From Paracoccus litorisediminis (lineage in GTDB: Bacteria > Pseudomonadota > Alphaproteobacteria > Rhodobacterales > Rhodobacteraceae): a stretch of DNA of 48,616 nucleotides. Numbering within the stretch: the first letter of the stretch is position 1; each line of letters opens with the position of its first letter. Positions 14,695 to 22,923 of the stretch are shown one piece after another. The stretch lies in assembly GCF_009711205.1 (NCBI RefSeq), contig NZ_WMIG01000025.1:1-48616 (forward strand). The letters are read 5' to 3'. Under the pieces are notes generated by a model. That model was given only the letters and a program-made list of their open reading frames with translations. It was not told where the DNA came from and ran no database searches. The translations under genes and the position numbers were made by a program.

Positions 14695-15882
14695 TTACGA
14701 GATGGCGCAGTCCCGAACCGCGGCGCAGAGTGCGTCGATCTCGGCCTCTGTGGTCAGGTACGATACGGTCGCCCGCGCCACCTGATCCAGTCCGCGCAGG
14801 TTCATGTCCAGCGGTGTATAGGCCATCCCATTGGACCCGATCGCGATCCCTCTTTCCCTCAGCCGCGATTGCACCGCCCCCGCCACCATGTTGTCGAGAT
14901 TGAACGCCACAAGGCCGGACAGACGAGTCCCACGGTCCAGGACCGTCACGCCGGGTATCTCCTCCAGGCGTTGTCGCAGAAACGCTGACATATTGGATAC
15001 ACGGGCTTGGATCTCATCGATGCCAATCCGTGTCGCCAATGTCAGGGCGGCTTGCAGTCCCGCCATCAGAACCGCCGACATTTCGCTGCTTTCAAAGCGC
15101 CGCGCGTCAGTCCGCGGTTGGGGCATCTCGTCCAGATAGGGCATCGAGACGTGATCGCCCCATGGCGGTGAAAGCCGGTCGAGGAAAGCTTCGCGGACGT
15201 ACAGAAGCGCTGTTCCTCTGGGCCCCCTCAGATGTTTGCGCGCCGTGGAAACCAGCACATCGCAGCCGATCTGCCGCACATCGACGGGGATCTGCCCGAC
15301 GGCCTGTGCCGCGTCCACGATATAGGGAATGTCATGCTGTTGTGCGATCCGGCCGATGCCTTCGGCGTCATCGATCAACCCGCCATTGCAGGGCAGCCAA
15401 GTCAGGCAGATCAGCCGGACATGCTTGTCGATCATCGTCCGTAGCGCGTCCAGATCGGTGACGCCGTCTTGCCTTGTCGGCATCGGCTCTACAGTAGCGC
15501 CCGCGCGCGCCGCCTTGTATCGCAGCGTTGCAAGGTTGCCGCCCCATTCCTGCTGCGACACCAAAATCCGATCCGCTGCACGAAACTCGGGCAGGCTTGC
15601 GACCGGCATTCCCCAAGCCGTTCCCGTGCTCGACATGAAGGCAAGCTCGGCTGGCTTGCAGCCGATCAACCCGGCGGCCAGTTCGCGGGCCTGCGCCTTG
15701 ATTTCTTCGCCCGAAGACGCGGTCTCCATCGGGCCATGCCGGGCCTCCAACTCGATCCGGGAGCGCATGGCATCTGCGACTTCGGCGGGCGGAAGGCCCG
15801 CGCCAGCCTGATTGAAATGGATCACATGGTTGCAGCCCGGTGTGCCCGCCCGAAGCTGTGCGACATCCAATTGCGCGCTCAT
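14695..15882 (-). CDS. class V aminotransferase (cysteine desulfurase / isopenicillin-N epimerase-like fold)
   Basis: 395 residues, fold-type I PLP enzyme of the aminotransferase class V superfamily. VDAAQAVGQIPVD near 189-201 holds the Asp that contacts the PLP pyridine nitrogen (D190). CDVLVSTARKHLRGPRG near 207-223 holds the Schiff-base lysine (K216). The N-terminal HFNQAGAGLPP and C-terminal region fit the epimerase / desulfurase-like subgroup rather than IscS, and no IscS-type active-site cysteine loop is evident. It starts inside the last codons of the ridA-like gene (ATGA overlap at 15879-15882), so the two are translationally coupled. A RidA enzyme removes reactive enamine/imine intermediates, which fits a PLP elimination or amino-transfer reaction on an amino acid. 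The actual substrate is unknown. Confidence 0.8.
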   Translation of the reverse strand: MSAQLDVAQLRAGTPGCNHVIHFNQAGAGLPPAEVADAMRSRIELEARHGPMETASSGEEIKAQARELAAGLIGCKPAELAFMSSTGTAWGMPVASLPEFRAADRILVSQQEWGGNLATLRYKAARAGATVEPMPTRQDGVTDLDALRTMIDKHVRLICLTWLPCNGGLIDDAEGIGRIAQQHDIPYIVDAAQAVGQIPVDVRQIGCDVLVSTARKHLRGPRGTALLYVREAFLDRLSPPWGDHVSMPYLDEMPQPRTDARRFESSEMSAVLMAGLQAALTLATRIGIDEIQARVSNMSAFLRQRLEEIPGVTVLDRGTRLSGLVAFNLDNMVAGAVQSRLRERGIAIGSNGMAYTPLDMNLRGLDQVARATVSYLTTEAEIDALCAAVRDCAIS

Positions 15883-16346
15883 GGCAATACCAGTTCAACC
15901 GTCGCCTCGACCTCCACGCTTGCGCCGCCGGGCAGGGCAGCGACGCCCACGGCGCTGCGTGCATGGCGCCCGGCCTCTCCGAAAACCGCCGCTATGAGGT
16001 CCGAGGCGCCATTGGCCACCTGCGATTGTCCGGTAAATTCAGGCGTGGAGGCCACGAAGACGCCAAGCCGCAGGATGCGGCTGATTCCACCGATTTCGCC
16101 TTCGGTCGCCGCGGCGATCTGGGCGATAAGGTTCAAGGCCGCGACTTCGGCGGCCTTTTTGCCGTCCTCGGGGCTGACGGCTCCGCCGACGGTCCCGCCC
16201 AGCATTTCGCCCTGCGGCGTTCGGCTGACCTGACCCGAGATCGTCAGCAGGTTTCCCGCCCGTGTCCACGGCACATAATTCGCCGCCGGGGTAGGGGCCG
16301 CCGGCAGGTCATGCCCCAGTTCCTTGAGCTTTGCAGTAATCGACAT
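15879..16346 (-). CDS. RidA / YjgF family protein
   Basis: 155 residues, slightly longer than RidA itself, as in the second common RidA subgroup. The start at 16346 (MSITAKLKELGHDLP) has AAAGGA at a good distance; longer in-frame extensions to 17069 run through the divergent LysR gene and are not real. Typical segments are VPWTRAGNLLTISGQV, then ALNLIAQI, and the C-terminal SAVGVAALPGGASVEVEATV. Canonical RidA carries an Arg that binds the substrate carboxylate; the ARSAVGVA block places an Arg nearby. Proposed role: hydrolysis of enamine/imine products made by the overlapping aminotransferase. Transcribed first in the operon and divergent from a LysR gene. Confidence 0.85.
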   Translation of the reverse strand: MSITAKLKELGHDLPAAPTPAANYVPWTRAGNLLTISGQVSRTPQGEMLGGTVGGAVSPEDGKKAAEVAALNLIAQIAAATEGEIGGISRILRLGVFVASTPEFTGQSQVANGASDLIAAVFGEAGRHARSAVGVAALPGGASVEVEATVELVLP

Positions 16347-16475
16347 CTGCGCAATCCTTTCATGTCGGGAACAGGCATAGGCGAGTCGCTTCGGATGGTT
16401 CCAATTCAAACTGCGGCGCTTGCAATCTATCTGGCTAATGGCATTATCCACCGAACCTGTCCAAAGTGATCCAGC
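16347..16475. promoter_or_regulatory. divergent ridA / lysR intergenic region
   Basis: 129 bases between the starts, enough for two back-to-back promoters and one LysR site. An imperfect dyad ATTCAA-N10-TTGCAAT at about 16404-16426 is the best LysR-type T-N11-A candidate seen. This is a weak call made by eye. Confidence 0.35.
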
Positions 16476-17366
16476 ATGCGCCGGTCCAAGACCTTGCCTC
16501 CTCTCGAATCCCTGCGCGTCTTTCACGAAGTGGCGCGTCAGTCTGGGTTCCGAAAGGCCGGTGACGCATTGCTGATCTCGCAAAGCGCTGTCAGCCATCA
16601 TATCCGCAAGCTCGAAGACATGCTTGGCCGGCCGCTGTTTCGGCGTCACTCCAAGTCCATCTCGCTGACCGATGCAGGACAAGAGATGCTTGAGGCAACC
16701 CAGGCAGGCTTCGATCTGATCGCCGAGGCCGCAGCCCGGCTTCGCCAGAGTGACGAAACGGCGCCATTGCGGATCAGCCTGCTGCCATCTTTTGCGACGA
16801 ACTGGCTGCTGCCCCGCATCGACGGGTTCCGCACAAGGCACAGCGACATCGAGGTCCAGCTTGATCCCACACTTGCCTTGGCCGACCTTGCCAATGGCGA
16901 AGCGGACCTTGCGATCCGCTACGGGTCCCGCCCTTTGGTCCCGCATTGTCGCAAGCTTTTCGCCGAGGAGCTTTGTCCAGCCGTGTCGGCAGACTATCCA
17001 GCACGGATGTCCATTCGCGCTCCGAGCGATGTGCTGGCCTATCCCCTTCTCGACAGCCAGGGCAGCCATGACTGGCGCATCTGGCTAGAAGCCAACGGTC
17101 TGGACCCGTCCAAGGGCCAGTTCATGCAACTCAGGGATTACAATGTGGTACTTGAGGCCATTGCGTCGGGTCTGGGCATAGGCATGGCGCGCAAACGATT
17201 GGTCAGCGGCCAGATCGCCTCGGGTCGCATTCAGCCCTGCTTCGAGCGGGGCGTAACTACCGATCAGGCTTCACATTGGCTGATTGCGCGAGGCGATCAG
17301 GTGCAGCATCCCGCGACCAAGATCTTCATCAAATGGCTGATCGCGGAATGTGCCGATACTGATTGA
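16476..17366 (+). CDS. LysR-family transcriptional regulator (GcvA-like)
   Basis: 296 residues, standard length. N-terminal winged helix: PPLESLRVFHEVARQSGFRK, then ISQSAVSHHIRKLEDMLGRP near residues 33-53, the recognition helix. The effector domain begins APLRISLLPSFATNWLLPR and includes ADLAIRYG and VLEAIASGLGIGMA, typical of the GcvA/AmpR branch. It lies divergent to the ridA-aminotransferase operon and very likely controls it in response to the substrate or a metabolite. The start at 16476 has no strong Shine-Dalgarno, only AAGTGA upstream. No other target is nearby. Confidence 0.85.
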   Translation: MRRSKTLPPLESLRVFHEVARQSGFRKAGDALLISQSAVSHHIRKLEDMLGRPLFRRHSKSISLTDAGQEMLEATQAGFDLIAEAAARLRQSDETAPLRISLLPSFATNWLLPRIDGFRTRHSDIEVQLDPTLALADLANGEADLAIRYGSRPLVPHCRKLFAEELCPAVSADYPARMSIRAPSDVLAYPLLDSQGSHDWRIWLEANGLDPSKGQFMQLRDYNVVLEAIASGLGIGMARKRLVSGQIASGRIQPCFERGVTTDQASHWLIARGDQVQHPATKIFIKWLIAECADTD

Positions 17367-17519
17367 CGAGCAGTTGTAAGACCCATTGCGGTCGGTCGAG
17401 CAGCACATGACGAGCGTGGCTGTCGTAAGGTCGACCAATGCTGACCTATGCAGCACGGCGGCGCTCCCTCAAACCGCCTGCAGCTAAATCCACGTCTTCG
17501 TTGGTAAACGTGTGGGACG
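17367..17519. other. intergenic, no gene recognised
   Basis: A short stretch after the lysR stop and before the IS3 relic. No terminator hairpin with a T-run and no coding frame were recognised. Confidence 0.35.
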
Positions 17520-17945
17520 GAACCATGTCCGCCTTTGGTCCGAGGACATTGGTCGAGTGGCATCACCTTTATCCGAACGCAGGAGGGGTTCGCCTGTCTC
17601 GCAGTGGTCATCGGTCTTTTTCCCTGGCGCGTGATCGGGTGGTCCTTGCAAGGCGGGCAAACGGCAGGCGTCTTCCTGCAGGCTTGCTCATGGCAGTCTG
17701 GTGCCGCAAGCCGAAGGGCACCGTGTTGGCTCATCTGGATTTGGCAGCCAGTTCACCGGCATAGACTGGGCCGTCTTCCTACGCCCTATAATCTTGAGGG
17801 TTCGATGAGCCGTCGAGGGAGTTGCCACGAATTCAGCCGGTCTGCGCCAGCGGAGCAGAACACGGTCGCCGAGTTTCTTCAACCTGCGCAAGCGCGAGCG
17901 GATCAGGTGCAGACCCTACCGAAGCCGCGACAAAGAAACTCGGAG
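17520..17945 (+). pseudogene. IS3-family OrfB relic
   Basis: The + strand reads FIRTQEGFACLAVVIGLFPW and then RVIGWSLQGGQTAGVFLQ, the central block of an IS3 OrfB transposase. In another frame come LLMAVWCRKPKGTVLAHLDL, later SMSRRGSCHEFS, and then FFNLRKRERIRCRPYRSRDK. Several frameshifts separate these blocks. The first catalytic Asp region reads GITFIRT instead of D-[IV]-T-Y-I, and the second reads VVIGL instead of VVIDL, so two DDE acids are lost even apart from the frameshifts. The N-terminal OrfA and both ends are missing. It is a different insertion from the two IS3 relics at the start of the window. Confidence 0.7.
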
Positions 17946-18096
17946 CTATTCGGATCAGCAGACTCGATTAGCCTCTTTGGCCATCCAAGCGCTGGTAGCG
18001 TCGTGCGGAATTGCCCTGAACTTGGCGCGGACGCTCACTGCGATGTGGGTGAATGTCTTTGATAGGCTCAAAACCATCAACAGTGACAAACCAAAA

Positions 18097-18119
18097 TGGC
18101 CTCTCAAACGGAGAGGCCA
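18097..18119 (-). terminator. second hairpin downstream of the decarboxylase gene
   Basis: TGGCCTCTC and GAGAGGCCA (9-bp perfect stem, 5-nt loop). Read on the minus strand it is followed by TTTTGG, so it can serve as a back-up intrinsic terminator for the leftward decarboxylase transcript. Confidence 0.5.
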
Positions 18120-18161
18120 AATAGTCGGTGAGGGCCTGCCTGAACGAGCCCTGAAAGAGAA

Positions 18162-18188
18162 GCCCCCGGACCTGTGAGGGCCGGGGGC
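18162..18188 (-). terminator. terminator hairpin just past the decarboxylase stop
   Basis: GCCCCCGG (18162-18169) pairs with CCGGGGGC (18181-18188), and an inner CCT/AGG extends the stem. On the minus strand it begins about 20 bases after the stop codon and is followed by TTCTCTTTC. The stem is very stable and well placed; the U-run is imperfect. Confidence 0.6.
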
Positions 18189-18207
18189 GATGTCTTGGCG
18201 GATTGCG

Positions 18208-20496
18208 TCAGTTAGCCACGCAATCGGCGAAGTAATGGGTCTGGCCGTCCTCGTCCTGCTCTTGCACAAGGCCGTGGATGTCGGTTTCGAAGCCCGGGCA
18301 TTTGCGGGCGAACTCGCGGTTGAACTTCAGGTATTCGACGATCTTGCGGTTGAAGACCTCGCCGGGGATCAACAGGGGGATGCCCGGCGGATAGGGGGTG
18401 ACCAGGCTGGTGGTGACGCGGCCTTCCAGGTCGTCGATCGGGACGCGCTGGGTGGTGCGATGCGCGATATGAGCGAATGCGTCGCTGGGCTTCATCGCCG
18501 GGGTCAGCTCGCTCAGATACATTTCCGTCGACAGCACCGCCACGTCGTATTTGGCGTAAAGCGTATGGACGTGCTGGCACAGGTCGCGCAGGCCCATCTT
18601 TTCGTAGCGCGGGAACTTGGCGCAGAATTCCGGCATGGTGCGCCACATCGGCTGGTTGCGGTCGTAATCGTCCTTGAACTGCTGGAGCGCGGCCAGCAGC
18701 GTGTTCCAGCGACCCTTGGTGATGCCGATGGTGAACAGGATGAAGAAGCTGTAAAGCCCGGTCTTTTCGACCACGATGCCATGTTCGGCCAGATATTTCG
18801 TGACGATCGAGGCCGGGATGCCGGTTTCCTCGAAGCGGCCGTCGATATTCAGGCCGGGGGTGATGATCGTCGTCTTGATCGGGTCGAGCATGTTGAAGCC
18901 CGGCGCCATGTCGCCAAAGCCGTGCCACGAATCCTCGCCGTCGCGCTGGACGCCCTCGGCATCGGTGCGGCGCAGGATCCAGTCCTTGGCGCGGCCGATG
19001 CCCTCGCCTTCGGGCGCGTCCGGGCCCCAGACCTGGAACCACCAGTCATCATCGCCGAATTCGGCATCGACCTTGCTCATGGCACGGCGGAAATCCATCG
19101 CCTCGGCGATGCTTTCCTCGACCAGAGCGGTGCCGCCCGGAGGCTCCATCATCGCCGCCGCGACATCGCAGCTGGCGATGATCGAATATTGCGGGCTGGT
19201 CGAGGTGTGCATCAGATAGGCTTCGTTGAACAGGTGCCGGTCCAGCTTGGTGTCCTGCGAATCCTGCACCAGCACATGGCTGGCCTGACTGATCCCGGCC
19301 AGCAGTTTGTGAATCGACTGGGTGGCATAGGTCACCGAGTGCTGCGTGCGCGGGCGCTTGCGGCCCATGGCGTGGAAATGGCCATAGAAGGGGTGGAAGG
19401 CGGCGTGGGGCAGCCATGCTTCGTCGAAATGCAGGTTCTCGACATAGCCGTCGAGCATGCTCTTGATCGTCTCGGTATTGTAGAGAACGCCGTCATAGGT
19501 CGACTGGGTCAGGGTCATGATGCGCGGCTTGACCGCATCGGCATCGACGCCGTCCAGCAGCGGGTTGGCGCGGATCTTGGCCTGAATGGTCTCGATCTCG
19601 AATTCGCTATGCGGGATCGGGCCGATGATGCCGAAATGGTTGCGGGTCGGGCGCAGGAAGACCGGGATCGCGCCGGTCATGATGATCGAATGCAGGATCG
19701 ACTTGTGGCAGTTGCGGTCCACCACGACCACATCGCCCGGCGCGACGGTATGGTGCCAGACCATCTTGTTGCTGGTCGAGGTGCCGTTGGTGACGAAGAA
19801 GCAGTGATCGGCATTGAAGATCCGCGCCGCATTGCGTTCGGATGCGCCGATGGCGCCGTTATGGTCCAGAAGCTGGCCCAGTTCCTCGACTGCGTTGCAG
19901 ACATCGGCGCGCAGCATGTTTTCACCGTAGAACTGGTGATACATCTGGCCGATCGGGCTTTTCAGGAAGGCCACGCCGCCGGAATGGCCGGGGCAATGCC
20001 AAGAATAGGACCCGTCCTCGGCGTAATCCAGAAGCGCCTTGAAGAAGGGCGGCTGGATGCCCTCAAGGTAGGTCTTGGCCTCGCGGATGATGTGGCGGGC
20101 GACGAATTCCGGCGTATCCTCGAACATGTGGATGAAGCCGTGCAGCTCGCGCAGGATGTCGTTGGGCAGGTGGCGGCTGGTCTTGGTCTCGCCATAGACA
20201 TAGATCGGCACGTCCGGGTTTTTCCAGCGGACTTCCTCGATGAAGGTGCGCAGGTTCACGATGACCGGATCGTCATCGGGACCGGCGCTGAATTCCTCGT
20301 CGTCGATGGACAGGACGAAGGCGCTGGCGCGCGACTGCTGCTGGGCAAATTGCGACAGGTCGCCATAGCTGGTCACGCCCAGCACTTCGAAGCCCTCTTT
20401 CTCGATGGCTTCGGCCATGGCGCGGATGCCAAGCCCCGACGAGTTCTCGGAACGGAAGTCTTCGTCGATGATGACGATGGGGAAGCGGAACTTCAT
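18208..20496 (-). CDS. Orn/Lys/Arg decarboxylase (biodegradative arginine decarboxylase type)
   Basis: 762 residues from the Met at 20496 (MKFRFPIVIIDED), preceded by AGGAGAG. An upstream in-frame Met at 20568 lacks such a site. The length matches AdiA (about 755). Residues 1-130 form the response-regulator-like wing domain. The PLP domain has HCPGHSGG (167-174), a TNGTSTSNK block (236-244), FDEAW (357-361) and the Schiff-base lysine in ATQSIHKLLAG (K397). A C-terminal domain follows. The enzyme decarboxylates a basic amino acid to a polyamine or agmatine and consumes a proton. Arginine is favoured by the AdiA-like SIHKLL context, but lysine or ornithine cannot be excluded by eye. No antiporter gene (AdiC-like) is adjacent, so polyamine synthesis is as plausible as acid resistance. 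Two hairpins follow the stop. Confidence 0.85.
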   Translation of the reverse strand: MKFRFPIVIIDEDFRSENSSGLGIRAMAEAIEKEGFEVLGVTSYGDLSQFAQQQSRASAFVLSIDDEEFSAGPDDDPVIVNLRTFIEEVRWKNPDVPIYVYGETKTSRHLPNDILRELHGFIHMFEDTPEFVARHIIREAKTYLEGIQPPFFKALLDYAEDGSYSWHCPGHSGGVAFLKSPIGQMYHQFYGENMLRADVCNAVEELGQLLDHNGAIGASERNAARIFNADHCFFVTNGTSTSNKMVWHHTVAPGDVVVVDRNCHKSILHSIIMTGAIPVFLRPTRNHFGIIGPIPHSEFEIETIQAKIRANPLLDGVDADAVKPRIMTLTQSTYDGVLYNTETIKSMLDGYVENLHFDEAWLPHAAFHPFYGHFHAMGRKRPRTQHSVTYATQSIHKLLAGISQASHVLVQDSQDTKLDRHLFNEAYLMHTSTSPQYSIIASCDVAAAMMEPPGGTALVEESIAEAMDFRRAMSKVDAEFGDDDWWFQVWGPDAPEGEGIGRAKDWILRRTDAEGVQRDGEDSWHGFGDMAPGFNMLDPIKTTIITPGLNIDGRFEETGIPASIVTKYLAEHGIVVEKTGLYSFFILFTIGITKGRWNTLLAALQQFKDDYDRNQPMWRTMPEFCAKFPRYEKMGLRDLCQHVHTLYAKYDVAVLSTEMYLSELTPAMKPSDAFAHIAHRTTQRVPIDDLEGRVTTSLVTPYPPGIPLLIPGEVFNRKIVEYLKFNREFARKCPGFETDIHGLVQEQDEDGQTHYFADCVAN

Positions 20497-20685
20497 GAAG
20501 CTCTCCTGACGGATGAGCAGCCGTCCAGAAAGACACAGCATGTCATGGCGCGTCCTCCTGTTCTGCACTGTCGCGGTTTTGGGATCTGTGGCCGGTTTCT
20601 TTCGCTAGTTGGGGGGCGCGTCAAGACCTGATGGGATCAATCCGCCGCGACCCTGCCAAATGGCCGGATATCGCTTGTGCGCAAC

Positions 20686-21798
20686 TCAGCCCAACCGGTG
20701 GCGGAACAGCCATGCCGCCAAGGGCAGGGTGATCCCGGCAAGCACCAGAAGCGGCAGGAAATTCGCGGCGATATCGGGGAAAGTCGCGCCCTCAAGATAG
20801 ACGCGGCGCACGGTGTCGATGCCGAAACGCAGCGGATTGGCATAGGTCAGGATCTGCAGCGCCTGCGGCATGTTTCGGACCGGGGTCAGCAGCCCCGACA
20901 GCAGCATCAGCGGCATCACCAGCATGAAGGTGTAAAGCATCGCCTGCTGCATGGTCAGCGACACCGCCGAGATCGACAGGCCGATGCCCACCGATGCCGT
21001 GGTAAAGGCCAGCAGCCCGCCGTAAAGCAGCCACAGCGATCCGGCCATCGGGATCTGGAACCAGAACAGGATGATCAGCAAGATGATCGTCGATTGCACC
21101 AGCCCCACGAAGATCGCGGGCAGGGCCTTGCCGATCAGGATTTGCGTGGGGGTCAGCGGCGTCACCAGAAGCTGGTCGAAAGTGCCCTGTTCGCGTTCGC
21201 GCGCCACCGACAGCGCCGCCAGCATCAGGGTTTGCAGCATGCTGAGCGAGGCGATCATCGCGGGCATCAGGTTCCAGCGGGATTCGAAATTCGGGTTGAA
21301 CCACGCCCGTCGGATGATGGTCACTGGCGGCGCTGCCCCCAGCGTCCGGTTGAAATCCGCGACGATGGCCGCGACCTGTGCCGCCGCCGCGCCCGCCGTG
21401 GCGGAATTGCGCCCGTCAAGGATCACCTGCATCGGGGCCGTGGTCCCGGCGGCAAGCCGGGATTCGAAATCGGGCGGGAAAATCACGACCAGCAGCGCCT
21501 TGCCGCTGTTGATTTGGGCGGCGATGCGGGCGGGGCTGTCCAGCGTGGCAATGCGCTGGAAAACCCCGGTCCCGTCCAGCCGCGCGAGGATCTGGGTCGA
21601 GGCCGCGCCCCGGCTTTGGTCCAGAACCGCATAGGGGGCATGGGTCAGGTCATAGGTCGCGCCATAGCCGAACAGCAGCGACTGCATCAGCGCGGGTGCA
21701 AACAGCAGCGCACGGCTGGACGGGTCTTTCAGAAGCGCCAGCATTTCCTTGCGGATCAGGGCGAGCGTCTGGGTCAGGTAAAGCAGCAAGCCCTGCAT
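20686..21798 (-). CDS. ABC-2 type exporter permease, YbhR-like
   Basis: 370 residues with the layout of YbhR/YhhJ permeases: one N-terminal membrane helix (about 28-46), a large periplasmic region (about 50-175), then five membrane segments (about 178-360). Recognisable segments are ALIRKEMLALLKDPSSRALL at the N-terminus and LSVAREREQGTFDQLLVTPL in the cytoplasmic loop. It is the last gene of the exporter operon, beginning 3 bases after the previous permease. The two permeases would form a heterodimer driven by the dual ATPase. YbhFSR of E. coli is linked to drug and cation efflux; the substrate here is not evident. The next gene downstream is the decarboxylase, on the same strand after about 190 bases. 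Confidence 0.85.
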   Translation of the reverse strand: MQGLLLYLTQTLALIRKEMLALLKDPSSRALLFAPALMQSLLFGYGATYDLTHAPYAVLDQSRGAASTQILARLDGTGVFQRIATLDSPARIAAQINSGKALLVVIFPPDFESRLAAGTTAPMQVILDGRNSATAGAAAAQVAAIVADFNRTLGAAPPVTIIRRAWFNPNFESRWNLMPAMIASLSMLQTLMLAALSVAREREQGTFDQLLVTPLTPTQILIGKALPAIFVGLVQSTIILLIILFWFQIPMAGSLWLLYGGLLAFTTASVGIGLSISAVSLTMQQAMLYTFMLVMPLMLLSGLLTPVRNMPQALQILTYANPLRFGIDTVRRVYLEGATFPDIAANFLPLLVLAGITLPLAAWLFRHRLG

Positions 21799-21801
21799 GG
21801 T

Positions 21802-22923
21802 CTAGTCCAGCGTCTTGGTCAGCGTGCGCCGGGCGATGGCGATCAGCACCAGCGCATAGGCGGCCAGCGTCGCATTGGCGCGCAGGATCTGCGGCCAGTC
21901 GTCTCCGGCCATGAACAGGGTCTTGATCAGACCCATGAAATGCGTGGCGGGCAGCAGGTTGCTGATCACCTGCACCACCACCGGTACATTGCGCAGGTCA
22001 AAGACAAAGCCCGACAGCATCAGGGCCGGCATGAAGCTGGTCAGCAGCGCCATCTGGCTGGCCGCGAACTGGTTGCGCGTCACCCCCGAGATCACCAGCC
22101 CCAGCGCCAGCGACACCAGCAGGTAAAGCAGCGAGGACAGGATGATGATCCAGAGCGAGCCCCGGATCGGCACGTCAAAGACGAATCTCGCCGCCAGCAG
22201 GCAGAAGACAAGGTCGATGGCTCCGATCACCAGATAGGGGGCCAGCTTGGACAGCACCATCTCGATCGGGCGGGCCGGGGTGACGAACAGCGATTCCAGC
22301 GTGCCGCGTTCCCATTCCCGCGCGATCAGGAGCGAGGTCAGGAAAGCCCCGATCAGCGTCATCACCAGCACGATCAGGCCCGGCACCAGAAACCAAGTGC
22401 TGTCATTGGCCTCATTGAACCAGATGCGGCTGACCAGCGTGACGCTGGCCGAGGTCGCGGCGGGATCGCCCTGCCGGTCGGAGATATGCTGAAGCGCGGT
22501 CGAGATCGCGCCGCTGGCATAGGTTTCGATGGCCTGAGCGGTGTTTGAATCGACGCCGTTCAGGATCAGTTGCAGCTGTCCTTCGCCCTGCAGCAGATCG
22601 CGGGTGAATTCGGCGGGCACGCGCAGGATGGCATCGGCGCGACCGGCGCGGATCAGGGCCTCGGCCTCGGGCATCGAATGGGTCCAGATCGGGCTGAAGT
22701 AATCGGACCCGGCGATACCCGCGACGGCCGTCATGGTGGCGGCAGAGCTGTCCTCGATCACCACGGCGATGCGGACGTCGGTGACGTCGAAGGACAGGCC
22801 AAATCCGAACAGCAGGATCAGCACCACCGGCAGGACCAGCCCGACGATCAGGTTGCTGCGGTCGCGCAGCATCTGCCGCGTTTCCTTGCGGGTCAGGGCG
22901 ATCAGGCGGGCGCGGGCGTTCAT
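21802..22923 (-). CDS. ABC-2 type exporter permease, YbhS-like
   Basis: 373 residues with the same topology as its neighbour. The N-terminal cytoplasmic stretch ARLIALTRKETRQMLRDRSN leads into helix 1 (LIVGLVLPVVLILLFGFGLS). A periplasmic domain (about 50-175) follows, then LLIAREWERGTLESLFVTPA and five more helices. It overlaps the ATPase gene by 4 bases (ATGA at 22920-22923), so translation is coupled. It pairs with the following permease as a heterodimer. Confidence 0.87.
   Translation of the reverse strand: MNARARLIALTRKETRQMLRDRSNLIVGLVLPVVLILLFGFGLSFDVTDVRIAVVIEDSSAATMTAVAGIAGSDYFSPIWTHSMPEAEALIRAGRADAILRVPAEFTRDLLQGEGQLQLILNGVDSNTAQAIETYASGAISTALQHISDRQGDPAATSASVTLVSRIWFNEANDSTWFLVPGLIVLVMTLIGAFLTSLLIAREWERGTLESLFVTPARPIEMVLSKLAPYLVIGAIDLVFCLLAARFVFDVPIRGSLWIIILSSLLYLLVSLALGLVISGVTRNQFAASQMALLTSFMPALMLSGFVFDLRNVPVVVQVISNLLPATHFMGLIKTLFMAGDDWPQILRANATLAAYALVLIAIARRTLTKTLD

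Noticed and set aside
15879..17069. 396-residue version of the RidA-like protein
   Set aside because: The N-terminal extension is antisense to the LysR gene; the internal start at 16346 has a good ribosome binding site and gives a family-length protein.
18190..20631. 813-codon open frame on the + strand opposite the decarboxylase
   Set aside because: Exact antisense shadow of a gene with clear motifs; low-complexity D/G/R-rich translation typical of high-GC antisense frames.
20677..22548. 623-codon + strand open frame rich in R/Q/H
   Set aside because: Antisense of the two ABC permease genes; composition is that of complementary membrane-protein codons.
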